A DNA stretch of 64,000 nt from Pseudomonas anatoliensis (GTDB taxonomy: Bacteria > Pseudomonadota > Gammaproteobacteria > Pseudomonadales > Pseudomonadaceae), in contig NZ_JACVHC010000001.1 in NCBI RefSeq assembly GCF_017976235.1, forward strand, positions 806,001 through 870,000. Reading direction: 5' to 3'. The notes beneath the pieces are model-generated. The model did no database searches. It was not told the origin of the DNA and saw only the letters and a list, made by a program, of their open reading frames with translations. Positions 35,795 through 45,615 of the stretch are shown here, piece by piece (position 1 is the stretch's first letter; the number at the start of each line of letters is the position of its first letter). Position numbers and translations under genes: made by a program.

Positions 35795-38700
35795 ATGTCC
35801 TCTCCGTCTTCGGTTGATGAGCAACGCTTTCGCAAACTCCTGAGTCGCAACGTCAGTCTGCCACTGGGCGTCGGCGTGCTCAGCGCGGTGTTCTTCGTGT
35901 CGCTGATCACTTACCTGCTATCGGTCATCCAGTGGGTTGAACACACTGACCGGGTGATCAATAACGCCAACGAAGCGGTGAAACTGACCGTGGATCTGGA
36001 AACCGGTATGCGCGGTTTCCTGTTAAGCGGCGATGAGCACTTCCTCGATCCGTATGAAACGGCCAAACCGCGAATCGCCGTGGCGCTCAATACGTTGCTT
36101 GAGTTGACCGGCGACAACCCAGTGCAAACCGATCGTTTACGCCGCCTGCAAGCCTTGCAGACCGAATGGGCGACCTACGCGCAGTCGATGATCGATTTAC
36201 AGCGCAGCAGCGGTGATTACCGTGGTGCGGTGAGGGCCGGGCGGGGCAAGCGCCTGACTGACGAGATTCGCAAGCAGTTCGAAGACGTGATCGACATGGA
36301 GCAGCAGTTGCGCGCCTCGCGCAATGAAGAAGTGCGCCGCACGACGATCTGGAGCATCACCCTTTATCTGCTGTTCGTTGCGGGTATCAGCGGATTGCTG
36401 GCCTACATTGGTCGTCGCGATCTGGTCAATTTGTCTGAAAGCTACGGTGCCACGCTGGCAGCGCAGCAGGCCAGCGCCGAGCGCCTGGAGCGCCAGGCCT
36501 GGCTGCGTAACGGCCAGACCGAACTGGCCGAGCAGGTGCTGGGGCAACTGACACTGAATCTGCTGGGGCGCAACATTCTGCAGTTCTGCGCCCAATATCT
36601 CGGCGTCGCGGTGGCTGCGCTCTATGTTCGCGAAGAACACGGTGGCCTCAAGCGGGTCGCCACCTATGGCTTCTCGCGTGAACAGGAAGAAAAGGATCAG
36701 GCGATTCACAGTGCCGAAGGCATCGTCGGTCAAGTGGTGCAGCAGGCGCGTCTGGTTCGGCTGGATTCCGTGCCATTCGATTACTTCAAGGTCAGTTCCG
36801 GTCTTGGCGAAGGTCTGCCGCACAGTGTGCTGGTGGTGCCGACCAGTGAAGACGACCGCGTCAACGGCGTGATCGAACTGGGTTTCCTGCGTCCGCTCAA
36901 TGACCGCGACATCGAGCTGCTGGAGCTGATCGCCAGCAATATCGGCACCTCTATCGAGGCGGCCCGTTATCGCCAGCGGCTGCAGGAAGTGTTGGCCGAA
37001 ACCCAGCAACTCAACGAAGAGTTGCAAGTGCAGCAAGAAGAGCTGAAAACCGCCAACGAAGAGCTGGAAGAGCAGTCGCGGATCCTCAAGGAATCCCAGG
37101 CGCATCTGGAAACCCAGCAAGTGGAGCTTGAGCAGACCAACGAGCAACTGGCCGAACAGGCCCAGACGCTCGCAGAACAACGCGACGCCATGGACTTGAA
37201 AAACACCGAGTTGAATCAAGCACAGGTGCAACTCGAAGAGCGCGCCGAAGAGTTGCAGCGTTCGAGCAAGTACAAGTCCGAGTTCCTCGCCAACATGTCC
37301 CACGAACTGCGCACGCCGCTGAACAGTTCGCTGATCCTCGCCAAGTTGCTCGCGGAAAACCCGCAGGACAACCTCAGTCCCGAGCAGGTCAAGTTTGCCG
37401 AGTCGATCTATTCCGCCGGCAACGATCTACTCAACTTGATCAACGATATTCTCGACATCTCCAAGGTCGAGGCGGGCAAGCTCGAAGTGCTACCGGAAAA
37501 CACTCACGTCGCGCGGCTGGCGGACGGTTTGCGGGGTGTCTTCGAACCGATCGCGGCGGACAAGAAGCTGGCGTTCCATGTCGAAGTGCAACCCGGCGCC
37601 CCGACGACGATGTTCACTGACCGCCAGCGCCTTGAACAAGTGATCAAGAACCTGCTGTCCAACGCGGTGAAGTTTACCGAGCGAGGATCGGTCAGCCTGA
37701 CGATTGCCAGTCAGCCCGATGAGCGCATTGCGTTCATCGTTCAGGATTCGGGGATCGGCATTGCCACGGATCAGCAGGAAAGCATCTTCGAAGCCTTCCG
37801 TCAGGCCGATGGCACCACCAATCGCAAGTACGGCGGCACCGGGCTGGGGTTGTCGATTTCCCGGGATCTGGCAATGTTGCTCGGCGGTTCGATCAGCGTC
37901 AGCAGCAAACCGGGGCAGGGCAGTGTGTTTACCCTGGTTTTGCCGTTGCAGTACAGCGAGCCGGGCGACACGCCGTTCGCGCCGCTGAGCTTCACTCCAC
38001 CCGCGCCAGTCACGCACGTTGCCGCGCCAGCGGCGCCGGTTACATCGCTGGCACCGGTCAACATCCCGCGCTTTGCCGATGACCGCGACAAGGCACCATT
38101 TGCCACCCGCTGCATTCTGGTGGTCGAGGACGAGCCGAATTTCGCCCACATTCTTTATGACCTGGCGCATGAACTGGGTTATCAGTGCCTGGTCGCCCAC
38201 GGGGCCGACGAAGGTTATGACCTGGCGCGGGAATTTGTACCGGACGCGATCCTCCTCGATATGCGCCTGCCGGACCACTCTGGCCTGACCGTGTTGCAGC
38301 GCTTGAAAGAACGCGCCGAAACCCGTCACATCCCGGTCCATATCATCTCGGTCGAGGATCGTGTCGAAGCAGCCATGCACATGGGCGCCATCGGTTACGC
38401 GGTCAAGCCGACCACCCGCGAAGAGCTCAAGGACGTGTTTGCCCGTCTCGAAGCCAAACTGACGCAAAAGGTAAAACGCGTGCTGCTGGTCGAGGACGAT
38501 GATCTGCAGCGCGAAAGCATTGCGCGGCTGATTGGCGATGACGACATCGAAATCACCGCCGTGGGTCTTGCTCAAGATGCTCTGGATCTGCTGCGCACGA
38601 CAATCTTTGACTGCATGGTGATCGACCTGAAGCTGCCGGACATGCTCGGCAACGAGCTGCTCAAGCGCATGTCAACCGAGGACATCTGTTCGTTCCCACC

Positions 38701-39289
38701 GGTGATTGTCTACACCGGGCGCAACCTGACCCGCGACGAAGAGGCCGAGCTGCGCAAGTATTCGCGCTCGATCATCATCAAGGGTGCGCGCTCACCGGAA
38801 CGTTTGCTTGATGAGGTCACACTCTTTCTGCACAAAGTCGAATCGCAGTTGTCCCATGAACGGCAGAAGATGCTCAAGACCGCGCGCAGCCGCGACAAGG
38901 TCTTTGAAGGTCGCAAAGTGCTGCTGGTGGACGACGATGTGCGCAACATTTTCGCCCTGACCAGCGCGCTGGAAACAAAAGGTGCAGTCGTGGTGATCGG
39001 CCGGAACGGTCGTGAGGCGATTGAAAAACTCAATGAAGTCGACGACATCGATCTGGTGCTGATGGACGTGATGATGCCGGAAATGGATGGTTTCGAAGCC
39101 ACCATCGAGATCCGCAAGGATCCGCGCTGGCGCAAACTGCCCATTATTGCGGTGACGGCTAAGGCCATGAAGGATGATCAGGAGCGCTGCCTGCAGGCGG
39201 GCGCCAACGATTATCTGGCCAAGCCTATCGACCTGGATCGCCTGTTCTCGCTGATTCGTGTGTGGTTACCGAAGATGGAACGCATTTAG
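35795..39289 (+). CDS. CHASE3-GAF hybrid histidine kinase with three receiver domains
   Basis: 1164 residues. TM1 near 25-45, periplasmic CHASE3 (about 45-185, with TGMRGFLLSGDEHFLDPY), TM2 near 190-208, GAF (about 255-400), a long coiled coil of E/Q-rich heptads (400-495), HisKA with His506 in MSHELRTPLNS, HATPase with IKNLLSNAVKFTERG and GGTGLGLSISR, then receivers with Asp near 822 (LLDMRLPDHS), 943 (VIDLKLPDM) and 1089 (LMDVMMPEMDG). Start ATG 35795 with AAGG upstream. The stop shares a base with the GTG start of cheR. A signalling hub feeding CheR/CheB-type outputs; the signal is unknown. Confidence 0.92.
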   Translation: MSSPSSVDEQRFRKLLSRNVSLPLGVGVLSAVFFVSLITYLLSVIQWVEHTDRVINNANEAVKLTVDLETGMRGFLLSGDEHFLDPYETAKPRIAVALNTLLELTGDNPVQTDRLRRLQALQTEWATYAQSMIDLQRSSGDYRGAVRAGRGKRLTDEIRKQFEDVIDMEQQLRASRNEEVRRTTIWSITLYLLFVAGISGLLAYIGRRDLVNLSESYGATLAAQQASAERLERQAWLRNGQTELAEQVLGQLTLNLLGRNILQFCAQYLGVAVAALYVREEHGGLKRVATYGFSREQEEKDQAIHSAEGIVGQVVQQARLVRLDSVPFDYFKVSSGLGEGLPHSVLVVPTSEDDRVNGVIELGFLRPLNDRDIELLELIASNIGTSIEAARYRQRLQEVLAETQQLNEELQVQQEELKTANEELEEQSRILKESQAHLETQQVELEQTNEQLAEQAQTLAEQRDAMDLKNTELNQAQVQLEERAEELQRSSKYKSEFLANMSHELRTPLNSSLILAKLLAENPQDNLSPEQVKFAESIYSAGNDLLNLINDILDISKVEAGKLEVLPENTHVARLADGLRGVFEPIAADKKLAFHVEVQPGAPTTMFTDRQRLEQVIKNLLSNAVKFTERGSVSLTIASQPDERIAFIVQDSGIGIATDQQESIFEAFRQADGTTNRKYGGTGLGLSISRDLAMLLGGSISVSSKPGQGSVFTLVLPLQYSEPGDTPFAPLSFTPPAPVTHVAAPAAPVTSLAPVNIPRFADDRDKAPFATRCILVVEDEPNFAHILYDLAHELGYQCLVAHGADEGYDLAREFVPDAILLDMRLPDHSGLTVLQRLKERAETRHIPVHIISVEDRVEAAMHMGAIGYAVKPTTREELKDVFARLEAKLTQKVKRVLLVEDDDLQRESIARLIGDDDIEITAVGLAQDALDLLRTTIFDCMVIDLKLPDMLGNELLKRMSTEDICSFPPVIVYTGRNLTRDEEAELRKYSRSIIIKGARSPERLLDEVTLFLHKVESQLSHERQKMLKTARSRDKVFEGRKVLLVDDDVRNIFALTSALETKGAVVVIGRNGREAIEKLNEVDDIDLVLMDVMMPEMDGFEATIEIRKDPRWRKLPIIAVTAKAMKDDQERCLQAGANDYLAKPIDLDRLFSLIRVWLPKMERI

Positions 39290-40122
39290 TGGAAGGCAGT
39301 AACTCATCAGAGCGCAACAGTGAGATCGAACTGCGGTTGTTGATTGAGGCTATTTACCTCAAGTACAGCTACGATTTTCGTGATTACTCCGGCGCTTCGA
39401 TCAAGCGTCGGGTGCAGCACGCATTGGGCCAGTTCGAATGCGCGACCATTTCGGCGTTGCAGGAGAAAGTCCTGCATGACCCGACGGCGTTCATGCAGTT
39501 GCTGCAACTGCTGACGATCCCGGTCAGCGAGATGTTTCGTGATCCGTCGCACTTCCTCGCCATTCGCAAGGAAGTGGTGCCGTTGCTGCGCACCTACCCG
39601 TCGATCAAGATCTGGATCGCCGGGTGCAGCACGGGGGAGGAGGTCTATTCGATGGCGATTCTGCTGCGCGAAGAGGGCCTGCTCGAGCGCACGATCATCT
39701 ATGCCACCGACATCAACCCGCGCTCGCTGGACAAGGCCAAGCAGGGTATTTTTTCGATGGAAAATGTCCGCGCCTACACCGCCAACTATCAGCAGGCCGG
39801 TGGTCAGTGTTCATTTGCCGACTATTACACTGCCGCTTATGGTTACGCGATTTTCGACAAGAGCCTGTGCGAGAACGTGACATTCGCCGACCACAGCCTG
39901 GCCACTGATAGCGTGTTCTCCGAAACTCAATTGATTTCCTGCCGCAATGTGCTGATCTACTTCAACAAGAAGCTTCAGGATCGGGCGTTCGGGCTGTTCC
40001 ATGAATCGCTTTGTCATCGCGGTTTTCTGGTGCTCGGCAGCAAAGAGACGCTGGATTTTTCCAGCTATGCGAACCAGTTCGAGCCGCTGGTAAAGCAAGA
40101 ACGGATCTACCGCAAAAAATGA
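39289..40122 (+). CDS. CheR-type SAM-dependent methyltransferase
   Basis: 277 residues. N-terminal helical CheR domain (YDFRDYSGASIKRRVQHAL), SAM-binding motif WIAGCSTGEEVYSMAI, then ATDINPRSLDKAKQG and LISCRNVLIYFNKKLQ, the standard CheR catalytic fold. Probable GTG start at 39289 overlapping the kinase stop. No methyl-accepting protein or CheA is encoded in the window, so its substrate may be the hybrid kinases or something outside chemotaxis. Confidence 0.9.
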   Translation: MEGSNSSERNSEIELRLLIEAIYLKYSYDFRDYSGASIKRRVQHALGQFECATISALQEKVLHDPTAFMQLLQLLTIPVSEMFRDPSHFLAIRKEVVPLLRTYPSIKIWIAGCSTGEEVYSMAILLREEGLLERTIIYATDINPRSLDKAKQGIFSMENVRAYTANYQQAGGQCSFADYYTAAYGYAIFDKSLCENVTFADHSLATDSVFSETQLISCRNVLIYFNKKLQDRAFGLFHESLCHRGFLVLGSKETLDFSSYANQFEPLVKQERIYRKK

Positions 40123-40712
40123 ACGAGACTGCGGATTTGCCTCGAATCGAGGCTATTGTGATGGGTGCTTCCGCCGGTGGCGTCGAGGCATTGATGAACC
40201 TGTTGGGGCCATTGCGCCAAGGTTTTGTGCTGCCGATCATCGTCGTGTTGCATTTGCCGGAGGAGCGTCGCAGCCAGTTGGCCGAAGTGTTCGCCCGACG
40301 TTTGCAACTGCCGGTCGAAGAGGCCACCGACAAGCAGGACATCCAGGCCGGCACGGTGTATTTCGCCACGCCCGGTTATCACCTGTCGGTGGAACAGGAC
40401 CGCAGTTTGTCCTTGAGCCTTGAGGACCGGCTGCATCATTCGCGGCCATCGATTGACTATCTTTTCGAGTCTGCTGCCGATGTCTACGGGCCGAGGTTGG
40501 CGGCGGTGCTGCTGACCGGTGCCAATCACGATGGCGCGCGCGGGCTGGCGCAGGTCAAACGCTCCGGCGGGCTGACCATCGTGCAGGATCCTGATGACGC
40601 CCAGATCGCCACTATGCCCCTGGCTGCGCTGAAAATTCAGCAGCCGGATCATGTCTTACCCATTCACGGCATCGGCCGTCTGTTAGTCGAGCTGGAACGA
40701 ATCGCATGCTGA
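40119..40712 (+). CDS. Stand-alone CheB-type methylesterase
   Basis: 197 residues; only the CheB effector domain, with no receiver. Catalytic Ser in VMGASAGGVEAL, His in VVLHLPEERRSQL, Asp in LTGANHDGARG. ATGA overlap with the cheR stop. Without a receiver it would be controlled by complex formation or expression rather than by phosphorylation. Confidence 0.9.
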   Translation: MNETADLPRIEAIVMGASAGGVEALMNLLGPLRQGFVLPIIVVLHLPEERRSQLAEVFARRLQLPVEEATDKQDIQAGTVYFATPGYHLSVEQDRSLSLSLEDRLHHSRPSIDYLFESAADVYGPRLAAVLLTGANHDGARGLAQVKRSGGLTIVQDPDDAQIATMPLAALKIQQPDHVLPIHGIGRLLVELERIAC

Positions 40713-41920
40713 GTAATATCCAGGCAAAACTGCTGATCGTCGACGATCTGCCCGAGAACCTGCTGGCTCTCGAAGCGCTGATCAAACGCGAAGACCGCAC
40801 CGTGTATAAGGCGTTGTCGGCCGACGAAGCATTGTCGCTGCTGCTGCAACACGAGTTCGCCATGGCCATTCTCGACGTGCAGATGCCCGGCATGAACGGC
40901 TTCGAACTGGCGGAGTTGATGCGCGGCACCGAGAAAACCAAGAACATCCCGATCATTTTCGTCAGCGCCGCTGGCCGTGAACTGAACTACGCGTTCAAAG
41001 GTTACGAAAGCGGCGCGGTGGACTTTCTGCACAAACCGCTGGATATCCACGCGGTGAAGAGCAAGGTCAACGTGTTCGTCGATCTGTATCGCCAGAGCAA
41101 GGCCATGAAGCAACAGGTCGAAGCGCTGGAGCAGGCTCGACGGGAGCAGGAAGCGCTGCTGCAACAATTGCAGAGCACCCAGTCGGAGCTTGAACAAGCG
41201 GTGCGGATGCGCGATGACTTCATGTCAATCGTCGCCCACGAAGTGCGCACGCCACTCAATGGCCTGATACTCGAAACTCAATTGCGCAAGATGCACCTGG
41301 CGCGGGACAACGCCGCGGCGTTCACCCTCGACAAGATGCACGCCATGGTCGATCGCGATGAGCGGCAGATCAAAAGCCTGATCCGCTTGATCGAGGACAT
41401 GCTCGACGTGTCGCGGATTCGTACCGGCAAGCTGTCGATCCGGCCGAATTCGTTCGACCTTGTGCAGTTGGTGAGCAATCTGCTGCAAAACTTTGCGGCG
41501 CAAATCGAAGCCGCCGAAACTACAGTCACCTTTGAAGCGGATATGCCGGTAAAAGGGTGCTGGGATGAGTTCCGCATCGAGCAGGTGATTTCCAATCTGT
41601 TGACCAACGCCCTGCGTTACGGCGGCAGGAGCCCGATTCAGGTCCGCGTCTATCGCCAGGGCAACGAAGCCCGGGTTGAGGTTCAGGACCACGGGATCGG
41701 CATCAGTGCCGAGAATCAGAAACGTATTTTCCAACAGTTCGAACGGGTTTCCGCCAAGACGGTAGTGGCCGGTCTCGGGTTGGGTCTGTTCATTTCCGAG
41801 CAGATCGTCGCCGCCCATGGCGGTTCCATCGTCGTCGAGAGTCAAATCAACGAGGGCGCCCTGTTTCGCGTTTGTCTGCCGATCGAGGAAAACGGCAAAT
41901 CCGACGCAACCTCTGAGTGA
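40706..41920 (+). CDS. Receiver-histidine kinase (REC-HisKA-HATPase)
   Basis: 404-residue soluble kinase. N-terminal receiver (LLIVDDLPEN, Asp in AILDVQMPGMNG, Lys in LHKPLDI), coiled coil (about 130-165), HisKA with IVAHEVRTPLNG, and HATPase with NLLTNALRYGG, DHGIGIS and GLGLGLFISEQIV. Its input is phosphorylation, probably from the upstream hybrid kinase. Overlaps cheB by 7 bp. Confidence 0.9.
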   Translation: MLSNIQAKLLIVDDLPENLLALEALIKREDRTVYKALSADEALSLLLQHEFAMAILDVQMPGMNGFELAELMRGTEKTKNIPIIFVSAAGRELNYAFKGYESGAVDFLHKPLDIHAVKSKVNVFVDLYRQSKAMKQQVEALEQARREQEALLQQLQSTQSELEQAVRMRDDFMSIVAHEVRTPLNGLILETQLRKMHLARDNAAAFTLDKMHAMVDRDERQIKSLIRLIEDMLDVSRIRTGKLSIRPNSFDLVQLVSNLLQNFAAQIEAAETTVTFEADMPVKGCWDEFRIEQVISNLLTNALRYGGRSPIQVRVYRQGNEARVEVQDHGIGISAENQKRIFQQFERVSAKTVVAGLGLGLFISEQIVAAHGGSIVVESQINEGALFRVCLPIEENGKSDATSE

Positions 41921-41964
41921 CCGCACGGTCGTATCAGCAGCTATTGACCGAACATAGGCTTCCC

Positions 41965-42342
41965 ATGAGCGTAGATGCACAAGATGTAGTACTCGTCGTC
42001 GAGGACGCACCGGTTATCTTGATGGTTCTGACGGATTATCTGTCGGGGCAAGGCTATCGCGTGCTCCAGGCGGAAAGCGGCGAGCAGGCTTTCGAGATTC
42101 TGGCGAGCAAGCCGCATCTGGACGTACTGATCACTGACTTCCGTTTGCCTGGCGGCATCTCCGGCGTGCAAATCGCCGAACCCGCCGTCAAGCTGCGACC
42201 TGACCTCAAGGTGATTTTCATCAGCGGTTATCCGCAGGAAATCCGCGAGACCGGTAGCCCGATCACGCTTAAGGCGCCGATTCTGGAAAAGCCGTTTGAT
42301 CTGGACGTGTTGCAGGAAAAGATTCAGGAACTGCTGGCCTGA
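41965..42342 (+). CDS. Single-domain response regulator
   Basis: 125-residue receiver: VVEDAPVILM, phospho-Asp in LITDFRLPGG, Lys in LEKPFDL. ATG at 41965 (MSVDAQDVV), 44 bp after the kinase stop. Last gene of the plus-strand signalling operon that starts at 35795. Confidence 0.88.
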   Translation: MSVDAQDVVLVVEDAPVILMVLTDYLSGQGYRVLQAESGEQAFEILASKPHLDVLITDFRLPGGISGVQIAEPAVKLRPDLKVIFISGYPQEIRETGSPITLKAPILEKPFDLDVLQEKIQELLA

Positions 42343-42357
42343 TCGAAATCGACCTCA

Positions 42358-42436
42358 TGTAGGAGCTGCCGCAGGCTGCGATCTTTTGACTTTGTTTTAA
42401 GATCAAAAGATCGCAGCCTGCGGCAGCTCCTACAGG
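42358..42436. repeat. REP pair
   Basis: TGTAGGAGCTGCCGCAGG..GCGATCTTTTGAC and complement GATCAAAAGATCGC..GCAGCTCCTACAGG, between convergent signalling operons. Confidence 0.9.
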
Positions 42437-42448
42437 GTTTTCAGGGTC

Positions 42449-44119
42449 TCAGCTTTTGATCATTTCGCGCACCTTGGCGGTCAACAGATCAAAGGTGAAC
42501 GGTTTGGTGATCATCTGCATTCCCGAATCCAGGAAACCACCGCGCACCGCCGCATGCTCGGCGTATCCGGTGATGAACAGAATCTTGAGCTCAGGCCGGT
42601 ATTGCCGGCCAATCTCAGCCAACTGCCGACCGTTCATGCCCGGCAAACCAACGTCGCTGATCAACAAGTCGATGCGCTGCGTCGAGTTGAGAATCGGCAC
42701 CGCGCCGTCGGCATCTGCAGCCTCCACAAACGCATAACCCAACTCGCTGAGCACTGCGCTGACCAGCACGCGAACGGCCGGGTCGTCTTCGACGATCAGC
42801 ACGGTTTCGCCATCTATTGCGTGCGGCGATTGCTGGATATCGCAAGTGGGCTGCTCAAGTTCCTGGCCACGGTAACGCGGCAAGTAAAGCCTGACGGTTG
42901 TGCCCTGATCAACTTCACTGTCGATCGAAACATGCCCGCGTGACTGCTTGCTGAACCCGTAAATCATCGACAGGCCCAAGCCTGTTCCCTGACCGATCGG
43001 CTTGGTGGTGAAAAATGGATCGAAAGCGCGACTGATCACACTTTGCGGCATGCCGCTGCCGTTGTCGGTGACGCTTAACATCACATAATCGCCGGGTTCC
43101 AGATTGGGGTAGGCCACGGTGAATTCACGATGCAGCACCTGATTGCTGGTTTCGACCACCAGTTTGCCGCCCTCGGGCATGGCGTCGCGGGCATTGATAA
43201 CGAGGTTGAGCAGGGCGCTTTCCAGTTGATTGGGGTCCGCCTCGGCTACCCAGAGTTTTTCATCCAGACGCATTTCCAGTTGAATGCTTTCGTTGATACT
43301 GCGCTGTAGGAGCTCGCCCATCGACAGCACCAGGCTATTCATCTGCACGGCTTTGGAGTCGAGCGATTGCCGACGGGAAAAGGCCAGCAGGCGATGAGTC
43401 AGGCTGGCGGCACGATTGGCCGAGGTCACGCCCAGGTCGATCAAGCTGTCGAGGTCTTCGGTGCGCCCTCGGGCCAGTCGCCGGCGAATCAACTCAAGGC
43501 TGCCGATAATGCCGGTGAGCATGTTGTTGAAGTCGTGAGCGATACCGCCGGTGAGCTGACCGACCGCTTCCATTTTTTGCGACTGACGCAACGCTTCTTC
43601 GTTGTGCCGCAGTTGCGCGGTGCGTTCTTCGACTTGCTGTTCGAGGGTTTCCAGTGTCGATTGCAGGCGTCGTTCGCTTTCACTCAGATCGATCAGACGG
43701 TCGCGGGCTTCGTACTGTCGTCGACGGCCGCGAAGGGCAGCGGACACCAGACTGATCAGCGTTGCCGGATGAAATGGCCGCTCAAGGAACGTTACGTTGC
43801 CTAATTGATCGCTGAGGTGAGAGGAGGGACCCTGTTCCTGTCCGCCGTGATGAGTGAGCAACACAATCGGCAGATCCGACCACGCTGGCTGCTGGTCCAG
43901 ATACAGGAACAACGCCTCCAGTTCCGGGCCGCGTAGCGCCTCGGCGGCGATCAACAGCATGCCGGCGCCAGTCTCCAATTGCGCACACAGTGTGGTGAGA
44001 TCCGGTGTAATCAGGCCGCTGTACCCGGCCTCGTTGAGAATCATCAACGCAATTTGGCTGTCGCGCCCCATGGGCGCCAGAATCAGCGCCCGCTCGGCGA
44101 GCGGCACCGAGCCGGTCAT
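42449..44119 (-). CDS. Hybrid histidine kinase with degenerate N-terminal receiver and C-terminal receiver
   Basis: 556 residues, no membrane segment. The N-terminal 120 residues have a receiver-like pattern but the acceptor position reads LLIAAEAL, without Asp, so it is a pseudo-receiver. Coiled coil, then HisKA with GGIAHDFNNMLTGI (the AHDFNN type), HATPase with NLVINARDAMPEGG and GTGLGLSMIYGF, and a true C-terminal receiver (VEDDPAVRV, LLISDVGLPGMNG, ITKPFT). Start overlaps the kaiC-like stop (ATGA), so the two are co-translated. Confidence 0.9.
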   Translation of the reverse strand: MTGSVPLAERALILAPMGRDSQIALMILNEAGYSGLITPDLTTLCAQLETGAGMLLIAAEALRGPELEALFLYLDQQPAWSDLPIVLLTHHGGQEQGPSSHLSDQLGNVTFLERPFHPATLISLVSAALRGRRRQYEARDRLIDLSESERRLQSTLETLEQQVEERTAQLRHNEEALRQSQKMEAVGQLTGGIAHDFNNMLTGIIGSLELIRRRLARGRTEDLDSLIDLGVTSANRAASLTHRLLAFSRRQSLDSKAVQMNSLVLSMGELLQRSINESIQLEMRLDEKLWVAEADPNQLESALLNLVINARDAMPEGGKLVVETSNQVLHREFTVAYPNLEPGDYVMLSVTDNGSGMPQSVISRAFDPFFTTKPIGQGTGLGLSMIYGFSKQSRGHVSIDSEVDQGTTVRLYLPRYRGQELEQPTCDIQQSPHAIDGETVLIVEDDPAVRVLVSAVLSELGYAFVEAADADGAVPILNSTQRIDLLISDVGLPGMNGRQLAEIGRQYRPELKILFITGYAEHAAVRGGFLDSGMQMITKPFTFDLLTAKVREMIKS

Positions 44120-45615
44120 AAGCCTTCCTGCAGCAGCGGTTTTCTCTCACCGAGGTAGGTCGGGACGCCACGAAGTACGCCCTGAAAGGCTTCCAGCGGT
44201 TCGCCGATGATCATGCCTTGCGTCGAAATAAGGTATTCGCGAATCGTCGATTCATGGCTGCCGGTGCGCTTCTTGATGATGGAGATGGCGCGGCGCACCT
44301 TACCGATGGCTTCGAAGTAGCGCAACAGAATCACCGTGTCGGCCAGATAGGTAATGTCGACGGGTGCCTGCATGTCGCCGACCAGACCGTGCTGAGCGAC
44401 CGTCATGAAGGTCGCAGCGCCTTTGCGGTTGAGGTACAGCAGCAGTTCGTGCATGTGCAGCACAAGCGCATTTTCTTCCGGCATCGCGGCCTGATAGCCG
44501 TTAATGCTGTCGATGACTACCGTTTTGATCTGGCCTTCATCAACGCAACGACGTACCCGATGGGAGAACTCGCCCGGTGACAGCTCGGCGGCATCCACTT
44601 GTTCGATGAGCAAATTGCCGGAGGCACGCAGGGCCTTGAGATCGATGCCGATGTGTTTCATCCGTTCGAAAAGCAGTTCCAGCTCTTCGTCAAAGATGAA
44701 CAGCGCAGCTTTTTCCCCGCGTGCTACAGCAGAAGCCGCGAAGATCATCGAAATCAGCGATTTGCCCGTACCTGCCGGGCCGAGAATCAATGTGCTTGAT
44801 CCCGTCTCGATGCCGCCACCGAGCAACGCATCCAGCTCTTTGATACCGCTGCTCAATTGCAGGCGTGGGTAGTCGCCGCGATGCTCGGCTGCGACCAGTC
44901 GCGGGAACACATGCACGCCATCGCCCATGATGGTGAAGTCGTGATAACCGCCGCGGTACTTTTGGCCACGGTACTTCACGACCCGCACTCGGCGACGCTC
45001 GGCGCCATAGTTGGGGGTGATTTCTTCCAGGCGAATCACACCGTGGGCCACGCTGTGCACGGTTTTGTCGAGAGACTCGGTGGTCAGGTCGTCGAGCAGC
45101 AGCACCGTCGCGTTGTAACGCACGAAGTAGTGCTTGATTGCCAGAATCTGTCGGCGGTAGCGCAAGGAGCTTTGCGCGAGCAGACGGATCTCGGAGAGGC
45201 TGTCGAGGACGACGCGGGTCGGCTTGAAGCGTTCGACCGCTTCGAAAATCTGTTTGGTGGCTTCGCCCAATTCCAGGTCGGAGGAGTACAGCAAGCTCTG
45301 CTGGTGCTCTGCATTAAGCAGGCTTTCCGGGGGCGTCAGTTCGAAGATCTTGATGTTTTCGTCCAGCTCCCAGCCGTGGGACAGCGCCCCTTGGCGCAGT
45401 TCACGCTCGGTTTCCGAGAGCGTGATGTACAACGAGCGTTCGCCGGCTTTCGCGCCAGCTATTAGAAAATGCAACGCGGCGGTAGTTTTGCCGGTACCGG
45501 GCTCACCCTCCAGCAAAAATACGTGACCACGAGACAAGCCTCCGGCGAGGATGTCATCCAGGCCTACGATGCCGGTGGCGGCTTTTGCACTGATCAACTC
45601 GTTAGATGTAGACAA
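44116..45615 (-). CDS. KaiC-like double RecA-fold ATPase
   Basis: About 500 residues with two KaiC domains. Walker A motifs GEPGTGKT (residues 42-49) and GPAGTGKS (284-291, counted from the ATG at 45630). The CI catalytic pair reads SE and CII reads DE where cyanobacterial KaiC has EE. At the KaiC phosphorylation position (Ser-Thr in cyanobacteria) the segment is DITYLADTVILL, so Thr-Tyr. An ATG at 45630 has no ribosome site; TTG at 45615 follows GAGAGGG by 6 nt and is my preferred start. Coupled to the histidine kinase gene. KaiA and KaiB are not present, so a clock function is not implied; a stress-signalling ATPase is more likely. Confidence 0.88.
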   Translation of the reverse strand: MSTSNELISAKAATGIVGLDDILAGGLSRGHVFLLEGEPGTGKTTAALHFLIAGAKAGERSLYITLSETERELRQGALSHGWELDENIKIFELTPPESLLNAEHQQSLLYSSDLELGEATKQIFEAVERFKPTRVVLDSLSEIRLLAQSSLRYRRQILAIKHYFVRYNATVLLLDDLTTESLDKTVHSVAHGVIRLEEITPNYGAERRRVRVVKYRGQKYRGGYHDFTIMGDGVHVFPRLVAAEHRGDYPRLQLSSGIKELDALLGGGIETGSSTLILGPAGTGKSLISMIFAASAVARGEKAALFIFDEELELLFERMKHIGIDLKALRASGNLLIEQVDAAELSPGEFSHRVRRCVDEGQIKTVVIDSINGYQAAMPEENALVLHMHELLLYLNRKGAATFMTVAQHGLVGDMQAPVDITYLADTVILLRYFEAIGKVRRAISIIKKRTGSHESTIREYLISTQGMIIGEPLEAFQGVLRGVPTYLGERKPLLQEGL

